NCBI RefSeq assembly: GCF_019029495.1
Contig: NZ_JAERQM010000006.1
Coordinates: 139,115 to 203,114, forward strand
DNA: 64,000 nucleotides
Direction of reading: 5' to 3'
From: Falsiroseomonas oleicola
Lineage (GTDB): Bacteria; Pseudomonadota; Alphaproteobacteria; Acetobacterales; Acetobacteraceae
The position numbers and the translations under genes were made by a program. A model generated the notes under the pieces. That model searched no databases, had not been told where the DNA came from, and was given only the letters and a program-made list of their open reading frames with translations. Below, piece by piece: positions 43,935 through 52,575 of the stretch. The first letter of the stretch is position 1. The number at the start of each line of letters is the position of its first letter.

Positions 43935-45106
43935 CCCATTTCGATGTGATGGTGCTGGGCGCCGGGGCCGCCGGGCTGTTCGCCGCCATGCGCGCGGGCC
44001 AGCGCGGGCGGCGCGTGCTGCTGCTCGACCATGCGGAGGAGGCGGGGAAGAAGATTCTCATCTCCGGCGGCGGGCGCTGCAACTTCACCAATACCGGCTG
44101 CGTGCCGGACCGCTTCCTCTCCGCCAACCGGCACTTCGCCCGCTCGGCGCTGGCGCGCTACACGCAGCAGGATTTCGTCGGGCTGGTGAAGAAGCACGGC
44201 ATCGCCTTTCACGAGAAGACGCTGGGGCAATTGTTCTGCGACGGCTCGGCACGGGCCATCGTCGCCATGCTGCTGGCGGAATGCGCGGCGGCGGGAGTCG
44301 ATCTGCGGCTGGCGCACCGGATCACCGATGTGTCGCGGGATGACCGCTTCCGCATCGCCACGGATCGCGGCGGCTTCACCGCGGACAGCCTGGTGCTGGC
44401 CACCGGCGGTCTCTCCATTCCGAAAATGGGCGCCACCGGCTTCGCGCATGATGTGGCGCGGCGCTTCGGCCTGGCGCTGGTCTCACCCCGCCCCGGCCTG
44501 GTGCCGCTGACCTTCGGCGGCGAGGATCTGGAACTGATGCAGCCCCTGTCCGGCGTGGCGCTGGACAGCATCGCCAAGGCCGGCAAGGCCGGGTTCCGGG
44601 AGGCGCTGCTATTCACCCATCGCGGCCTGTCCGGCCCGGCGATCCTTCAGGCGTCGTCCTATTGGCAGCCCGGCGAGGCCATCACGCTGGACCTGCTGCC
44701 GGAGCGTGACGCGACGGCGCTGCTGCTGGCCGGCAAGCGGGCGCGGCCGAAGGCGGAGCCGAAGACGGTGCTGGGCGAATTCCTGCCCTCCCGCCTCGCC
44801 CAGGCCCTGGCCGCACGCCATCTGCCACCCCGGGTGATCGGCGAGGTAGGCGACGCGCCGCTGAAGGCGCTCGGCGCGCTGCTGAAGGCCTGGCGGCTGC
44901 AGCCCTCCGGAAGCGAGGGATATGCCAAGGCGGAAGTGACGCTGGGCGGCATCGACACGGCCGGCCTTTCCTCCCAGACCATGGCGGCCAAGGACGTGCC
45001 CGGCCTGTTCGTGGTGGGCGAGGCGGTGGATGTGACCGGCTGGCTCGGCGGCTACAATTTCCAATGGGCCTGGTCGAGCGGCTGGGTGGCCGGGGACGCG
45101 GTCTGA
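43931..45106 (+). CDS. HI0933/YhiN-family flavoprotein
   Basis: A 391-residue flavoprotein: VMVLGAGAAGLFAAMRAGQRGRRVLLLD (FAD site), then the family signature GKKILISGGGRCNFTN, ATGGLSIPKMGATGFAHDVARRFG, VTLGGIDTAGLSSQTM and GEAVDVTGWLGGYNFQWAWSSGWVAG. The GTG start overlaps the preceding stop (GTGA). Function in the family is uncertain; tRNA or ring-modifying roles have been suggested for relatives. Confidence 0.87.
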   Translation: MTHFDVMVLGAGAAGLFAAMRAGQRGRRVLLLDHAEEAGKKILISGGGRCNFTNTGCVPDRFLSANRHFARSALARYTQQDFVGLVKKHGIAFHEKTLGQLFCDGSARAIVAMLLAECAAAGVDLRLAHRITDVSRDDRFRIATDRGGFTADSLVLATGGLSIPKMGATGFAHDVARRFGLALVSPRPGLVPLTFGGEDLELMQPLSGVALDSIAKAGKAGFREALLFTHRGLSGPAILQASSYWQPGEAITLDLLPERDATALLLAGKRARPKAEPKTVLGEFLPSRLAQALAARHLPPRVIGEVGDAPLKALGALLKAWRLQPSGSEGYAKAEVTLGGIDTAGLSSQTMAAKDVPGLFVVGEAVDVTGWLGGYNFQWAWSSGWVAGDAV

Positions 45107-45121
45107 AGCCATCCGGCTTCA
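45104..45121 (+). terminator. Stop-codon hairpin ending the adhC operon
   Basis: TGAAGCC-ATCC-GGCTTCA is a perfect 7-bp stem with a 4-nt loop that includes the stop codon of the HI0933-type gene. A second inverted repeat, GGCGGCG (45142-45148) with CGCCGCC (45164-45170), follows before the hydroxyacid oxidase gene. Neither has a U-tract. Confidence 0.45.
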
Positions 45122-45190
45122 AGGACCCCACCCTTTGCCCCGGCGGCGTGGCGTTGCAGACTGCGCCGCCATAGTTCCAAGGGGTAGGAA

Positions 45191-46291
45191 ATGTCGACCG
45201 AAGGCCAGGAAAAGTTCCAGACGCTGCATGAGCTGGTGAAGGCCGCGAAGATCCGGCTGAACGCCAATATCTGGGACTACCTGGTCGGCGCGACCGAGAC
45301 CGAGACCACCATGATGCGCAATCGCGCGGCGCTCGATGCCTGGGCCTTCCGCCCGCGGGTGCTGCGCGATGTCAGCCAGGTGGATTGCAGCGGCGACTTC
45401 CTGGGGAAGCGGCGAATCCGGCTGCCTGTGGCGCTCGCCCCTGTCGGCTCGCTCGATTCCTTCGATCCGGGCGGGGCCGCCACCGCCGGCCGCGCGGCAG
45501 CGGCGTTCGGCGTGCCGATCATCGTCTCCTCCGTCACCGAGCCGGGGCTGGAAGGCTCGGCCCAGGCCAATCCGGACGGGGCCAAGGTGTTCCAGCTCTA
45601 TGTCCGGGGCGGGCCGGATTTCATCGACGAGCATATCCGCCGCGCCATGGATGCCGGCTACGATGCCTTCGCCATCACCGTGGACACGGCGCATTACAGC
45701 CGCCGCGAACGCGACATCGCCAAGCGCTTCGTCAAGCACTGGCGCGCCCGTTCCTCCGGCATGAATTACCAGGCCGCCCTGTCCTGGGCCGATATCGCCC
45801 GGGTGCGGGCGCAGCATCCGAACGTCACGCTGATCCTGAAGGGCATCGGGACCGGGGAGGATGCCGCGATGGCGGTCGAGCACGGGGTCGAGGTGGTCTA
45901 TGTCTCGAACCATGGCGGCCGCCAGCTCGACCATGGGCGCGGCTCGCTGGCCGTGCTGCCGGAGGTGGTGGAGGCCGTGGCCGGCCGCGCCCGGGTCTGG
46001 ATGGATGGCGGCATCAGCCGTGGCACCGACCTGGTGAAGGCGGTGGCGCTGGGGGCGGAGATGGTGGGGCTCGGCCGGCTGTACTGCTACGGCCTGGCCG
46101 CGGGGGGCCAGGAAGGCGTGATGCGGGTGCTGCAATTGCTGGAGGATGAGGTGCAGACCTGCCTCGGCCTGCTCGGCGCCACCAGCTTCGCGGCGGTGGA
46201 GAAGTCCATGCTTCAGCCGGTCGCCCCGGTGGTGATGCCGCATGTGCATTCCGCCTTTCCGCTGCTGGCGGAGCCCGGGCGCGGCTACTGA
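45191..46291 (+). CDS. FMN-dependent alpha-hydroxy acid oxidase/dehydrogenase
   Basis: A 366-residue TIM-barrel flavoenzyme. Catalytic His241 with Arg244 and Asp247 lie in VSNHGGRQLD; the FMN phosphate region is VWMDGGISRGTDLVKAVALGAEMVGLGR, and the active-site Tyr30 sits in IWDYLVGATETET, where most relatives have YxxGG. It oxidises a 2-hydroxy acid (lactate-, glycolate- or mandelate-like) to the 2-oxo acid. It has its own 84-nt leader with an AGGGGTAGGA ribosome site, so it may not belong to the adhC operon. Confidence 0.87.
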   Translation: MSTEGQEKFQTLHELVKAAKIRLNANIWDYLVGATETETTMMRNRAALDAWAFRPRVLRDVSQVDCSGDFLGKRRIRLPVALAPVGSLDSFDPGGAATAGRAAAAFGVPIIVSSVTEPGLEGSAQANPDGAKVFQLYVRGGPDFIDEHIRRAMDAGYDAFAITVDTAHYSRRERDIAKRFVKHWRARSSGMNYQAALSWADIARVRAQHPNVTLILKGIGTGEDAAMAVEHGVEVVYVSNHGGRQLDHGRGSLAVLPEVVEAVAGRARVWMDGGISRGTDLVKAVALGAEMVGLGRLYCYGLAAGGQEGVMRVLQLLEDEVQTCLGLLGATSFAAVEKSMLQPVAPVVMPHVHSAFPLLAEPGRGY

Positions 46292-46449
46292 GCTGGCACG
46301 GCGCGGCATGGCGGCCACAGGCCCGTCACTTGCCGCGCTGGCAGGCAGGGTGGAATACTCACTTTACCACCCCGCCATGGCGAGACCCCACCGGTTCCGG
46401 ACCTGACCGGCGCCGCAAGCCTTGCCGGGCCCTGGCCGAATGAGAACCT

Positions 46450-48453
46450 GTGCGAGCCCTCAGCCACCTTCCACGCCGCCTCTGCCTCGCCACGGGATTG
46501 CTGCTGTCCGGAGGCCTGGCCCAGGCCCAGCCGCTTCCCCTGCCCCCTCCCCCCGCACCGGCCCTGGCGCAGCCTGCGCCCATCCAGGCTCAACCCCTGC
46601 TGGCGCCCCTGATCCCGGCAGTGCCGGCGCCACGCCCGGCCACGCCCCTTTCGGCGGGACAGGGGCTGCAACGGCGAATCGGCCTGCCGGAGTTGGGGCT
46701 GGCAGAAGGGCTGGGCTTCGACGCGGGCGGCCAGGCGCTGGATATCCCCCTGCCGCGCGGCGTGCCGGAGCTCGGCGCGCGGGTTCATCTGGCCATCGAC
46801 CTCGCCGCCCCCTTCCCCGGCCGCCATGCGGTGGAGTTGCGGCTGCGCGACCAGATCCTGGCCAGCACCCCCTTCCCGGAGGGTGAGCGGCGCCTGCTTC
46901 TGAACATCCCATTGCCGGATGCCGCGCTGGCCGGGCCGGAGGACCGCCTGCGCCTCGATCTGCGGCTGCTCAGCGAGGCGCCGGGAGCGCCGGCCCGTGC
47001 AACGCTGCTGCCGGAAAGCCACCTGACGCTGCTGCTGCCGGACTCACCGGAAATATCCGTCGCCGCGCTGTTCCGGCTGCTGCCGCCGGATACACGGGTG
47101 CTGCTCCGCCCCGGCCCGATCAGCGCGGCGGAGGCCGCGGCGGCCCTGCGGATCGGGCTCGCCTTGGCCGCTTCCGGGCGGGATGCGCGGATCAGCAGCG
47201 CCCCGCCCGGGCTGCCCTTGCCCGCCCAGGGCGGCGCCCGGCTCTGGACACGGGGCGCGGTGCTGGTCGGCGATGGGGCGGAGGCCGCTTCGGTGCGGCT
47301 GGTCCATGGCCTGCCCGTGCTGGTGCTGGGAGGGGCGGCGCCGGAACGCCTGGCGCGGCTGCTCGACAGCCCCTGGCGCGACCTGGCGCTGGCGGGCACG
47401 CTGAGCGGCGGCGTGGCGCCGGAGCCAGCCTCCGCGCCCGCCGCCGCCACCCTCTCCTTCGATCACCTGCGCGGCAGCCTGGCGCCGCAGGACCAGGCAC
47501 AGGCCCGCTGGGCCCTGGAATTCGCCAGCCGCGACCTGCCGGCCGGGCTGCGGCCGGAGGCGCTGGAGGTGGCGCTTCGCGCCACACCCGACCCCGGCGG
47601 CAGGCCGGCTGTCGCCACGGTGCTGCTCAACCAGGTGATCCTGGGCGGTGGCGCGCTGGATGCGCAGGGGGTGGGACGCCTGGCGCTGCCATTGCCGCCC
47701 GGGCTGCTCGCGGCGGACAACCGTATCGAGGTGCTGCTGAACCGGGCCAGCGCCGCCGGGCCGGCGCAGCTTCTGCCCTCCAGCCTGTTGCGACTCGCCG
47801 TTGCAGGCCCGCCGAGGGACTTCCTCGGCATCGGCGCGGCCTTCGGGACGGGGCTGGAGGTGCTGGTCGATGCGCCCGGCGGGGCGCTGGTGGCGGAGGG
47901 GCTGAACCCGCTGCTCTGGGTGCTGCGCGGCCTGGTCCCGGCCGGCGCGCCGTTGCGCGTGACCCTTGCCGAGCCCGGCATGCCGGCCACCCCGGATGGC
48001 CCCTTCCTGGCCGCGACGATGGAGCCACCGGCGGGCAGCGACCCGTTGCTGCGCTTCGATTCCGGCCGCATCCTTCTGTCCAACCGCGCGGGACGGCCGG
48101 TGCTGGACCTGGCGGGGCTGGAACGGGCACTGGCCCTTCAGCTTGTGACGGCGCAGGGCCAGCCCGGCCTCTGGCTGCGCCAGCTCGGCCCGCTGCCGCC
48201 GCTGCCGGCTGCCGCGCCCCGGCTGGACCAGGGCGACGTCGCCCTGCTGGACGCGCAGGGCCTGGTGCTCGCCTGGTCCAGTGCCCCGGCGCCGACGATC
48301 CGCGTTGCCTATCCCGATGCACCGCCGGCGGCCTGGGATCCGCTGGCCCTGCTGATGGCCTGGCGCCCTTGGCTGGTCGGTGCCGCCTGGCTCGCGGGCG
48401 TGCTGCTGGTGGCCTTTGCCTTTCTCAACCCGCGTCGCGACCGGGCGGGCTGA
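46450..48453 (+). CDS. BcsB-like periplasmic protein with C-terminal membrane anchor
   Basis: A 667-residue protein: signal peptide 1-26 (LCLATGLLLSGGLAQAQ), a Pro-rich stretch to about 65, a long beta-rich periplasmic region with repeated Leu-rich jelly-roll-like strands, and a single C-terminal membrane helix (about 640-660) with a basic tail NPRRDRAG. This architecture and size resemble the cellulose synthase regulatory subunit BcsB, but no bcsA or c-di-GMP gene is adjacent, so identity is tentative. The start is GTG 46450; an ATG 10 nt upstream is out of frame. Confidence 0.55.
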   Translation: MRALSHLPRRLCLATGLLLSGGLAQAQPLPLPPPPAPALAQPAPIQAQPLLAPLIPAVPAPRPATPLSAGQGLQRRIGLPELGLAEGLGFDAGGQALDIPLPRGVPELGARVHLAIDLAAPFPGRHAVELRLRDQILASTPFPEGERRLLLNIPLPDAALAGPEDRLRLDLRLLSEAPGAPARATLLPESHLTLLLPDSPEISVAALFRLLPPDTRVLLRPGPISAAEAAAALRIGLALAASGRDARISSAPPGLPLPAQGGARLWTRGAVLVGDGAEAASVRLVHGLPVLVLGGAAPERLARLLDSPWRDLALAGTLSGGVAPEPASAPAAATLSFDHLRGSLAPQDQAQARWALEFASRDLPAGLRPEALEVALRATPDPGGRPAVATVLLNQVILGGGALDAQGVGRLALPLPPGLLAADNRIEVLLNRASAAGPAQLLPSSLLRLAVAGPPRDFLGIGAAFGTGLEVLVDAPGGALVAEGLNPLLWVLRGLVPAGAPLRVTLAEPGMPATPDGPFLAATMEPPAGSDPLLRFDSGRILLSNRAGRPVLDLAGLERALALQLVTAQGQPGLWLRQLGPLPPLPAAAPRLDQGDVALLDAQGLVLAWSSAPAPTIRVAYPDAPPAAWDPLALLMAWRPWLVGAAWLAGVLLVAFAFLNPRRDRAG

Positions 48454-48588
48454 CACCGCCGCGCCGCGTCATCCTTTCGCAAGAGGTGACGTGGCATGAC
48501 TCGCATCGCAGAATGGAGACGCTGGACGCCGGTCGCGGCCTGCGGCCATAGGGTGCCAGAGGGCCGGCATGGGACCCGACGGTGACCG

Positions 48589-48616
48589 CCGGATAGTTGG
48601 AACCGGATAGTCGGAA
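48589..48616. repeat. Tandem 14-bp direct repeat upstream of the sulfotransferase
   Basis: CCGGATAGTTGGAA and CCGGATAGTCGGAA lie back to back (13 of 14 identical) just before the AAAAGG ribosome site of the next gene. Head-to-tail sites of this spacing suit a response-regulator-type activator, but a chance duplication is possible. Confidence 0.55.
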
Positions 48617-48633
48617 AAGGTGATTTGCTCGCG

Positions 48634-49329
48634 ATGGCACATGACACGGACCCGGCGCAGCTCGTCTTCGTCCATCTGCCGAAGACTGGCGGCTTCGCCC
48701 TGCATGCGGCGCTGGAACGCGGCCTGCCCGAGGGCAGCGTGCTGCGCGTGGGCGATTCGGAAGCGCAGGAGGCGTTCCGCGGGATGAGCCCGGAGTCGGT
48801 GGCGCCCTATGCCATGGTCAGCGGCCATTTCACCTTCGAGGAAGCGATGGCCCGCGCCCGTTCCGGCGCCCGCTTCGCCACCCTGCTGCGTGACCCTGTG
48901 GCGCGACTGCTCTCCGCCTTCAACTACATGTCCACCTGGGACGAACACCCGCTGCATGACAGCTTTCGCGGCCGCGGCTTCGCCGACTTCATCGCCGATT
49001 CCGGCGAGGAACTGGCGGCGGAGGCCTGCCGGCAATTGACCGGCCGGTCGACGGCGGCAGAGGCGATTCCGATCCTCGAGACCTACTACGCCCTGGTCGG
49101 CACCACCGCGCGGGTGCCGGATGTCTCGATCCGCCTGCATGAATGGCTGCACCTGTCGCCGCAGACGCCGGAGCGGGAGAATGTGACGGCGGGCCAGGGC
49201 AAGGTGACGCTGACCAGCGAGACCTGCGAGCAGTTGCTGGAACTGACCCGGGAGGACCGTCTGCTGTTCCGCCACATCGCCGAACGGCATGGCGGGCTGA
49301 TGATCCACCGCGCCCATGCCAGGGGCTGA
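48634..49329 (+). CDS. Sulfotransferase family protein
   Basis: A 231-residue P-loop sulfotransferase-like protein. HLPKTGGFALHAAL (14-27) is the 5'-phosphosulfate loop, and TLLRDPVARLLSAFNYM (about 83-99) the 3'-phosphate site for PAPS. The size fits the Sulfotransfer_2 group that acts on carbohydrates or lipids. The start could be TTG 48625, which lies closer to the AAAAGGTG ribosome site. The neighbour upstream is a BcsB-like protein, which hints at exopolysaccharide decoration. Confidence 0.78.
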   Translation: MAHDTDPAQLVFVHLPKTGGFALHAALERGLPEGSVLRVGDSEAQEAFRGMSPESVAPYAMVSGHFTFEEAMARARSGARFATLLRDPVARLLSAFNYMSTWDEHPLHDSFRGRGFADFIADSGEELAAEACRQLTGRSTAAEAIPILETYYALVGTTARVPDVSIRLHEWLHLSPQTPERENVTAGQGKVTLTSETCEQLLELTREDRLLFRHIAERHGGLMIHRAHARG

Positions 49330-49374
49330 GTCACAAGCGCGCGAGCCTATGCGTAACCCGGAACGCCGCGGGCC

Positions 49375-51201
49375 TCAGACCTCCGCCAGCACCCGAAGCA
49401 CCGCATCCCCGTAGCGGTCCAATTTGGTGCGGCCCACGCCAGCGATCTGGCCGAGCTGGTCCAGCCCGCGCGGGCGCTGCGCGGCGATCTCGGCCAGGGT
49501 CTTGTCCTGGAAGATGACATAGGCCGGCACCGACTGGGCCTGCGCCTCCCCCCGCCGCCAGTCGCGCAGCGCCTCGAACACCGCATCGCCAACCGGGGCG
49601 GCGGCCCCGCCGCCGGCGCTGCGGGCGTTGCGGGCCGGAGCGGCGGAAGCCTGCACCAGATCCTCCCGCAGCATCACCTTCTCCTCGCCCTTCAGCACGG
49701 GGCGGGAGGCATCGGTCGGCACCAGCTCCCCATGGTTCTCGATCGCCACATCCAGGATGCCGCGCGCCACCAACTGCCGCGCCACGCCGCGCCAGGCGAA
49801 TTCGGAAAAATCCTTGCCGACGCCGAAGGTGGGAAGCTGGTCATGCCCGAATTGCGCGACCTTCTCCGTCAGCTTGCCGCGCAGCACATCCACCACATGC
49901 GCCACGCCGAAGCGCCGCCCGGTGCGCAGCACGGCCGAGAGCATCTTCTGGGCCGCCACCGTGCCGTCGAAGAGCCTCGGCGGCGAAAGGCAGACATCGC
50001 AATTGCCGCAGGGCGGCGGCTCGGCCTCCCCGAAGCAGCGCAGCAGGATCTGGCGGCGGCAGGTGGCGGCCTCGGCGATCGCCACCATGGCGTCCAGCCG
50101 CTGCCGCTCGATGCGCTTCTGCTCCGGTGCCGCCGGGCTTTCCTCGATCCGGTGGCGGCCGAGGGCGATGTCGCCGGCGCCATAGAGCAGCAGGGCACGG
50201 GCGGGCAGCCCATCCCGCCCCGCGCGGCCGATTTCCTGGTACCAGCTCTCGGGCGATTTCGGCAGGTCGAGATGCACGACCCAGCGGACATCCGGCCGGT
50301 CGATGCCCATGCCGAAGGCAATGGTGGCGCACATCACCACGGAATCACCGCGGGCGAAGCGGCGATGCGCCTGGCGCTTGGCCTCGGATTCCATGCCGGC
50401 ATGGAAGGCCAGCGCGTCATGCCCATCGCCGCGCAGCCATTCGGCGGTCTGGTCGGTCTTGTTGCGGGTGCCGCAATAGACGATGCCGGCACCGCCCTTC
50501 GCCGATTCCTCCCGCAGCAAGGCGCGAAGCTGGGCACGTTCGGATTCGCGCGGCGCGGCCTCGATGCGGATGTTGGGGCGGTCGAAGCCGCCGCGGAACA
50601 CCGGGTCGTCCTGCATGCCGAGCTGGCGACGGATATCCTCCACCGTGCGCGGATCGGCCGTGGCCGTCAGCGCCAGGCGCGGGGTGCGCGGGAAGCGCTC
50701 GGCCAGCACGCCCAGGCCGCGATATTCGGGGCGGAAGTGGTGGCCCCATTGGGAGACGCAATGCGCCTCATCCACCGCGAAGAGCGCGACGGGCAGTTGT
50801 TCCAGCCGGCTCAGCATGCCTTCCAGCGCCAGGCGCTCCGGCGAGACATAGAGCAGCTTGAGGTCGCCATTGTGCAGGTCGCGCAGCACCGTGCGCGATT
50901 CGCCCTCCGGCAGGTCCGAATGCAGCGCTGCCGCCGCCACGCCCTGCTGGCGCAGCGCGGCGACCTGGTCTTCCATCAGGGCGATCAGCGGGGAGACGAC
51001 GATCCCCACCCCCGGCCGGCACAGCGCCGGCACCTGGAAGCACAGCGACTTGCCGCCGCCGGTCGGCATCAGCACGAGGCCGGAACCACCGCCGGCGACA
51101 TGGCGCACCACCTCCTCCTGCCGCCCGCGGAAGCCCGGGTGGCCGAAGACGCGGCTCAGCACATCCAGTGGGTCGGTGCTGTCGTCCTGTGATTCGGTCA
51201 T
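49375..51201 (-). CDS. recQ: ATP-dependent DNA helicase RecQ
   Basis: A 608-residue helicase with Walker A MPTGGGKS (45-52), DEAH box (144-147), motif VI QEIGRAGRDG, the RecQ zinc site (CRRQILLRCFGEAEPPPCGNCDVC), a winged helix and a C-terminal HRDC domain (VFEALRDWRRGEAQAQSVPAYVIFQDKTLAEIA). It acts in recombination and fork repair. ATG 51201 lacks a ribosome site; ATG 51231 is an alternative adding 10 residues. Confidence 0.93.
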   Translation of the reverse strand: MTESQDDSTDPLDVLSRVFGHPGFRGRQEEVVRHVAGGGSGLVLMPTGGGKSLCFQVPALCRPGVGIVVSPLIALMEDQVAALRQQGVAAAALHSDLPEGESRTVLRDLHNGDLKLLYVSPERLALEGMLSRLEQLPVALFAVDEAHCVSQWGHHFRPEYRGLGVLAERFPRTPRLALTATADPRTVEDIRRQLGMQDDPVFRGGFDRPNIRIEAAPRESERAQLRALLREESAKGGAGIVYCGTRNKTDQTAEWLRGDGHDALAFHAGMESEAKRQAHRRFARGDSVVMCATIAFGMGIDRPDVRWVVHLDLPKSPESWYQEIGRAGRDGLPARALLLYGAGDIALGRHRIEESPAAPEQKRIERQRLDAMVAIAEAATCRRQILLRCFGEAEPPPCGNCDVCLSPPRLFDGTVAAQKMLSAVLRTGRRFGVAHVVDVLRGKLTEKVAQFGHDQLPTFGVGKDFSEFAWRGVARQLVARGILDVAIENHGELVPTDASRPVLKGEEKVMLREDLVQASAAPARNARSAGGGAAAPVGDAVFEALRDWRRGEAQAQSVPAYVIFQDKTLAEIAAQRPRGLDQLGQIAGVGRTKLDRYGDAVLRVLAEV

Positions 51202-51310
51202 CAGATGGGAGAATCGGCCGTCATCGGGCATGGCCCTGTCTGCCACGCGAACGCCGCGATGGGCAGGGGGCCATAGGTCTGTGGACGTAGGGAGCCCGCG
51301 ATGCGCTGGA

Positions 51311-51562
51311 CTATACGAACAGCCAGACCAAGGGGCCGAGAAACAGCGAGAACAGGAACGGCCAAAACCCGGCCTTCAGCAGGACGACAAAGGCGTGACC
51401 CAGCCACAGGATCCCGAAAACTGCGTCCGACCCCAGGGCTTCCCTGTCGCGCACAATCTGCTGAACAGACTTGGATGGTTCGGGCCGCCCGCAATGTGGG
51501 CAGGCCTCTGCGACGTCGGAAACCTGCGTTCTGCAGTCGGGGCAGGCTATGATCCCCATCAT
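51311..51562 (-). CDS. Small zinc-ribbon membrane protein
   Basis: An 83-residue protein. The N-terminal zinc ribbon CPDCRTQVSDVAEACPHCGRP (CxxC-x11-CxxC) is followed by a short linker and a C-terminal hydrophobic half (about 48-83) with one or two membrane helices. GGGAG precedes the double ATG (51562 and 51559). Function unknown. It follows the small secreted-protein gene in a patch with lower GC than the surroundings. Confidence 0.7.
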   Translation of the reverse strand: MMGIIACPDCRTQVSDVAEACPHCGRPEPSKSVQQIVRDREALGSDAVFGILWLGHAFVVLLKAGFWPFLFSLFLGPLVWLFV

Positions 51563-51590
51563 GCCGCTCCCGGGTCGGTGGTAAAGAGCC

Positions 51591-51989
51591 TCATAAGCAA
51601 CTGGCCCGACCGTCCGCCTCAAAATTCGGCCATTTTGGCGGATTGCAGTAGGCTACGCGGACATGGCTGTTTGCGACCGCGGAGCGCAACAAGGAGCTGT
51701 TCTCGTCGGAGCCATAAAAACTTGCGATATGGCCGCCGGCCTGGACCACACGCTGCTCACAACGCTCACCGCTCCGACCCATGATAGCGGCCAGCAGATC
51801 CGTCGCGTTCTGGCGCGAACACACCACCACATGAATCTCACGGGAGCATCCGTTGCGCCAGTCGAAGTTGTTGGCATCGAAGCGACTGGCTTCCCGCACC
51901 AGGCATGACCCGGAATCGGTAAAAACGGCACGAAATGCCGCTAAGCCGAGAAAGCCAATGCCAAAAACCAGGATGAGCCGACCAAACAT
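51591..51989 (-). CDS. Small exported or membrane-anchored protein, unknown
   Basis: A 132-residue protein with N-terminal hydrophobic segment MFGRLILVFGIGFLGLAAF acting as signal or anchor, then a soluble part with five Cys (SCLVRE, NGCSRE, VVVCSR, ERCEQR, AYCNPP) before the C-terminal SCL. Not recognised. The DNA is visibly less GC-rich and its codon use differs from the neighbours, suggesting recent acquisition. A 14-bp direct repeat lies inside its 3' end and again 24 bp upstream of its start. Confidence 0.6.
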   Translation of the reverse strand: MFGRLILVFGIGFLGLAAFRAVFTDSGSCLVREASRFDANNFDWRNGCSREIHVVVCSRQNATDLLAAIMGRSGERCEQRVVQAGGHIASFYGSDENSSLLRSAVANSHVRVAYCNPPKWPNFEADGRASCL

Positions 51990-52026
51990 ACCGAACCCAT
52001 TTCGATCAATGGTTCGGTCATTTTGG
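51625..52026. repeat. Direct repeat bracketing the low-GC gene
   Basis: TTCGGCCATTTTGG (51625-51638) and TTCGGTCATTTTGG (52013-52026) match at 13 of 14 positions, 388 bp apart, and flank nearly all of the unusual gene at 51591-51989. They could be remnants of an insertion or recombination event, or shared regulatory sequence. Confidence 0.5.
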
Positions 52027-52045
52027 TATCCTGGCGGATCAATGT

Positions 52046-52450
52046 CTATGGGTAACCGACGACGATCTCCACCCGGCGGCTCTCGATCGGCACCGCATCG
52101 AAGGGCACCGGGCCGCGGCCGACCACGTTGATGCGGCTGCGGGCGACGCCACGCTTGACCATCTCCGCCGCCACATGTTCGGCCCGCCGCTCCGACAACT
52201 CGCGGTTGAAGGCGGCGCCGCCAGCGGGGCCGGCGAAGCCGCGCACCTGTACCGGAACCTCCGGATGGCGCCGCGCCAGGCGGGCGGCATCGGCCAGGAT
52301 GGCCAGCGCCGGCTCATCCAGCTCGGCGCTGTCGGCCTCGAAGAACACAACGCGGGGGGGCTGGCCCACCAGCTCCCGCGGGTCCGCGGCGCAGGCGGCG
52401 AGGGTCACGGCCGGAAGCAGCCCGGCAAGGGCAAAGGCGCGGCGACGCAT
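52046..52450 (-). CDS. OmpA-family lipoprotein
   Basis: A 134-residue protein with lipobox LAAC (Cys20) and an OmpA C-terminal-like peptidoglycan-binding domain: VVFFEADSAELDEPALAILADAARLARRHPEVPVQVRGFAG, then NRELSERRAEHVAAEMVKRGV and GRGPVPFDA. It is probably anchored in the outer membrane and contacts peptidoglycan. GGAG precedes ATG 52450. The length is that of Pal-like short forms; no tol genes are nearby, so it is not the main Pal. Confidence 0.85.
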   Translation of the reverse strand: MRRRAFALAGLLPAVTLAACAADPRELVGQPPRVVFFEADSAELDEPALAILADAARLARRHPEVPVQVRGFAGPAGGAAFNRELSERRAEHVAAEMVKRGVARSRINVVGRGPVPFDAVPIESRRVEIVVGYP

Positions 52451-52575
52451 ATGGGGGACTCCGGTGGGCATTCGGGAGATAGGTCGCCCGCCGGGCCGTG
52501 TCACGTCAATCACTGCTGCGCGAGGCGGCAGGGTGCGGTCACTTCTGCTTAACCATCCCTCCGCATTCTGGTGCG

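Noticed and set aside
46293-46312. TGGCAC-type sigma-54 motif after the hydroxyacid oxidase
   Set aside because: The -12 half reads GGCA instead of TTGC and the site is far from any start codon.
51202-52045. Insertion sequence or phage remnant in the low-GC patch
   Set aside because: No transposase, integrase or terminal inverted repeats were found; only a short direct repeat.
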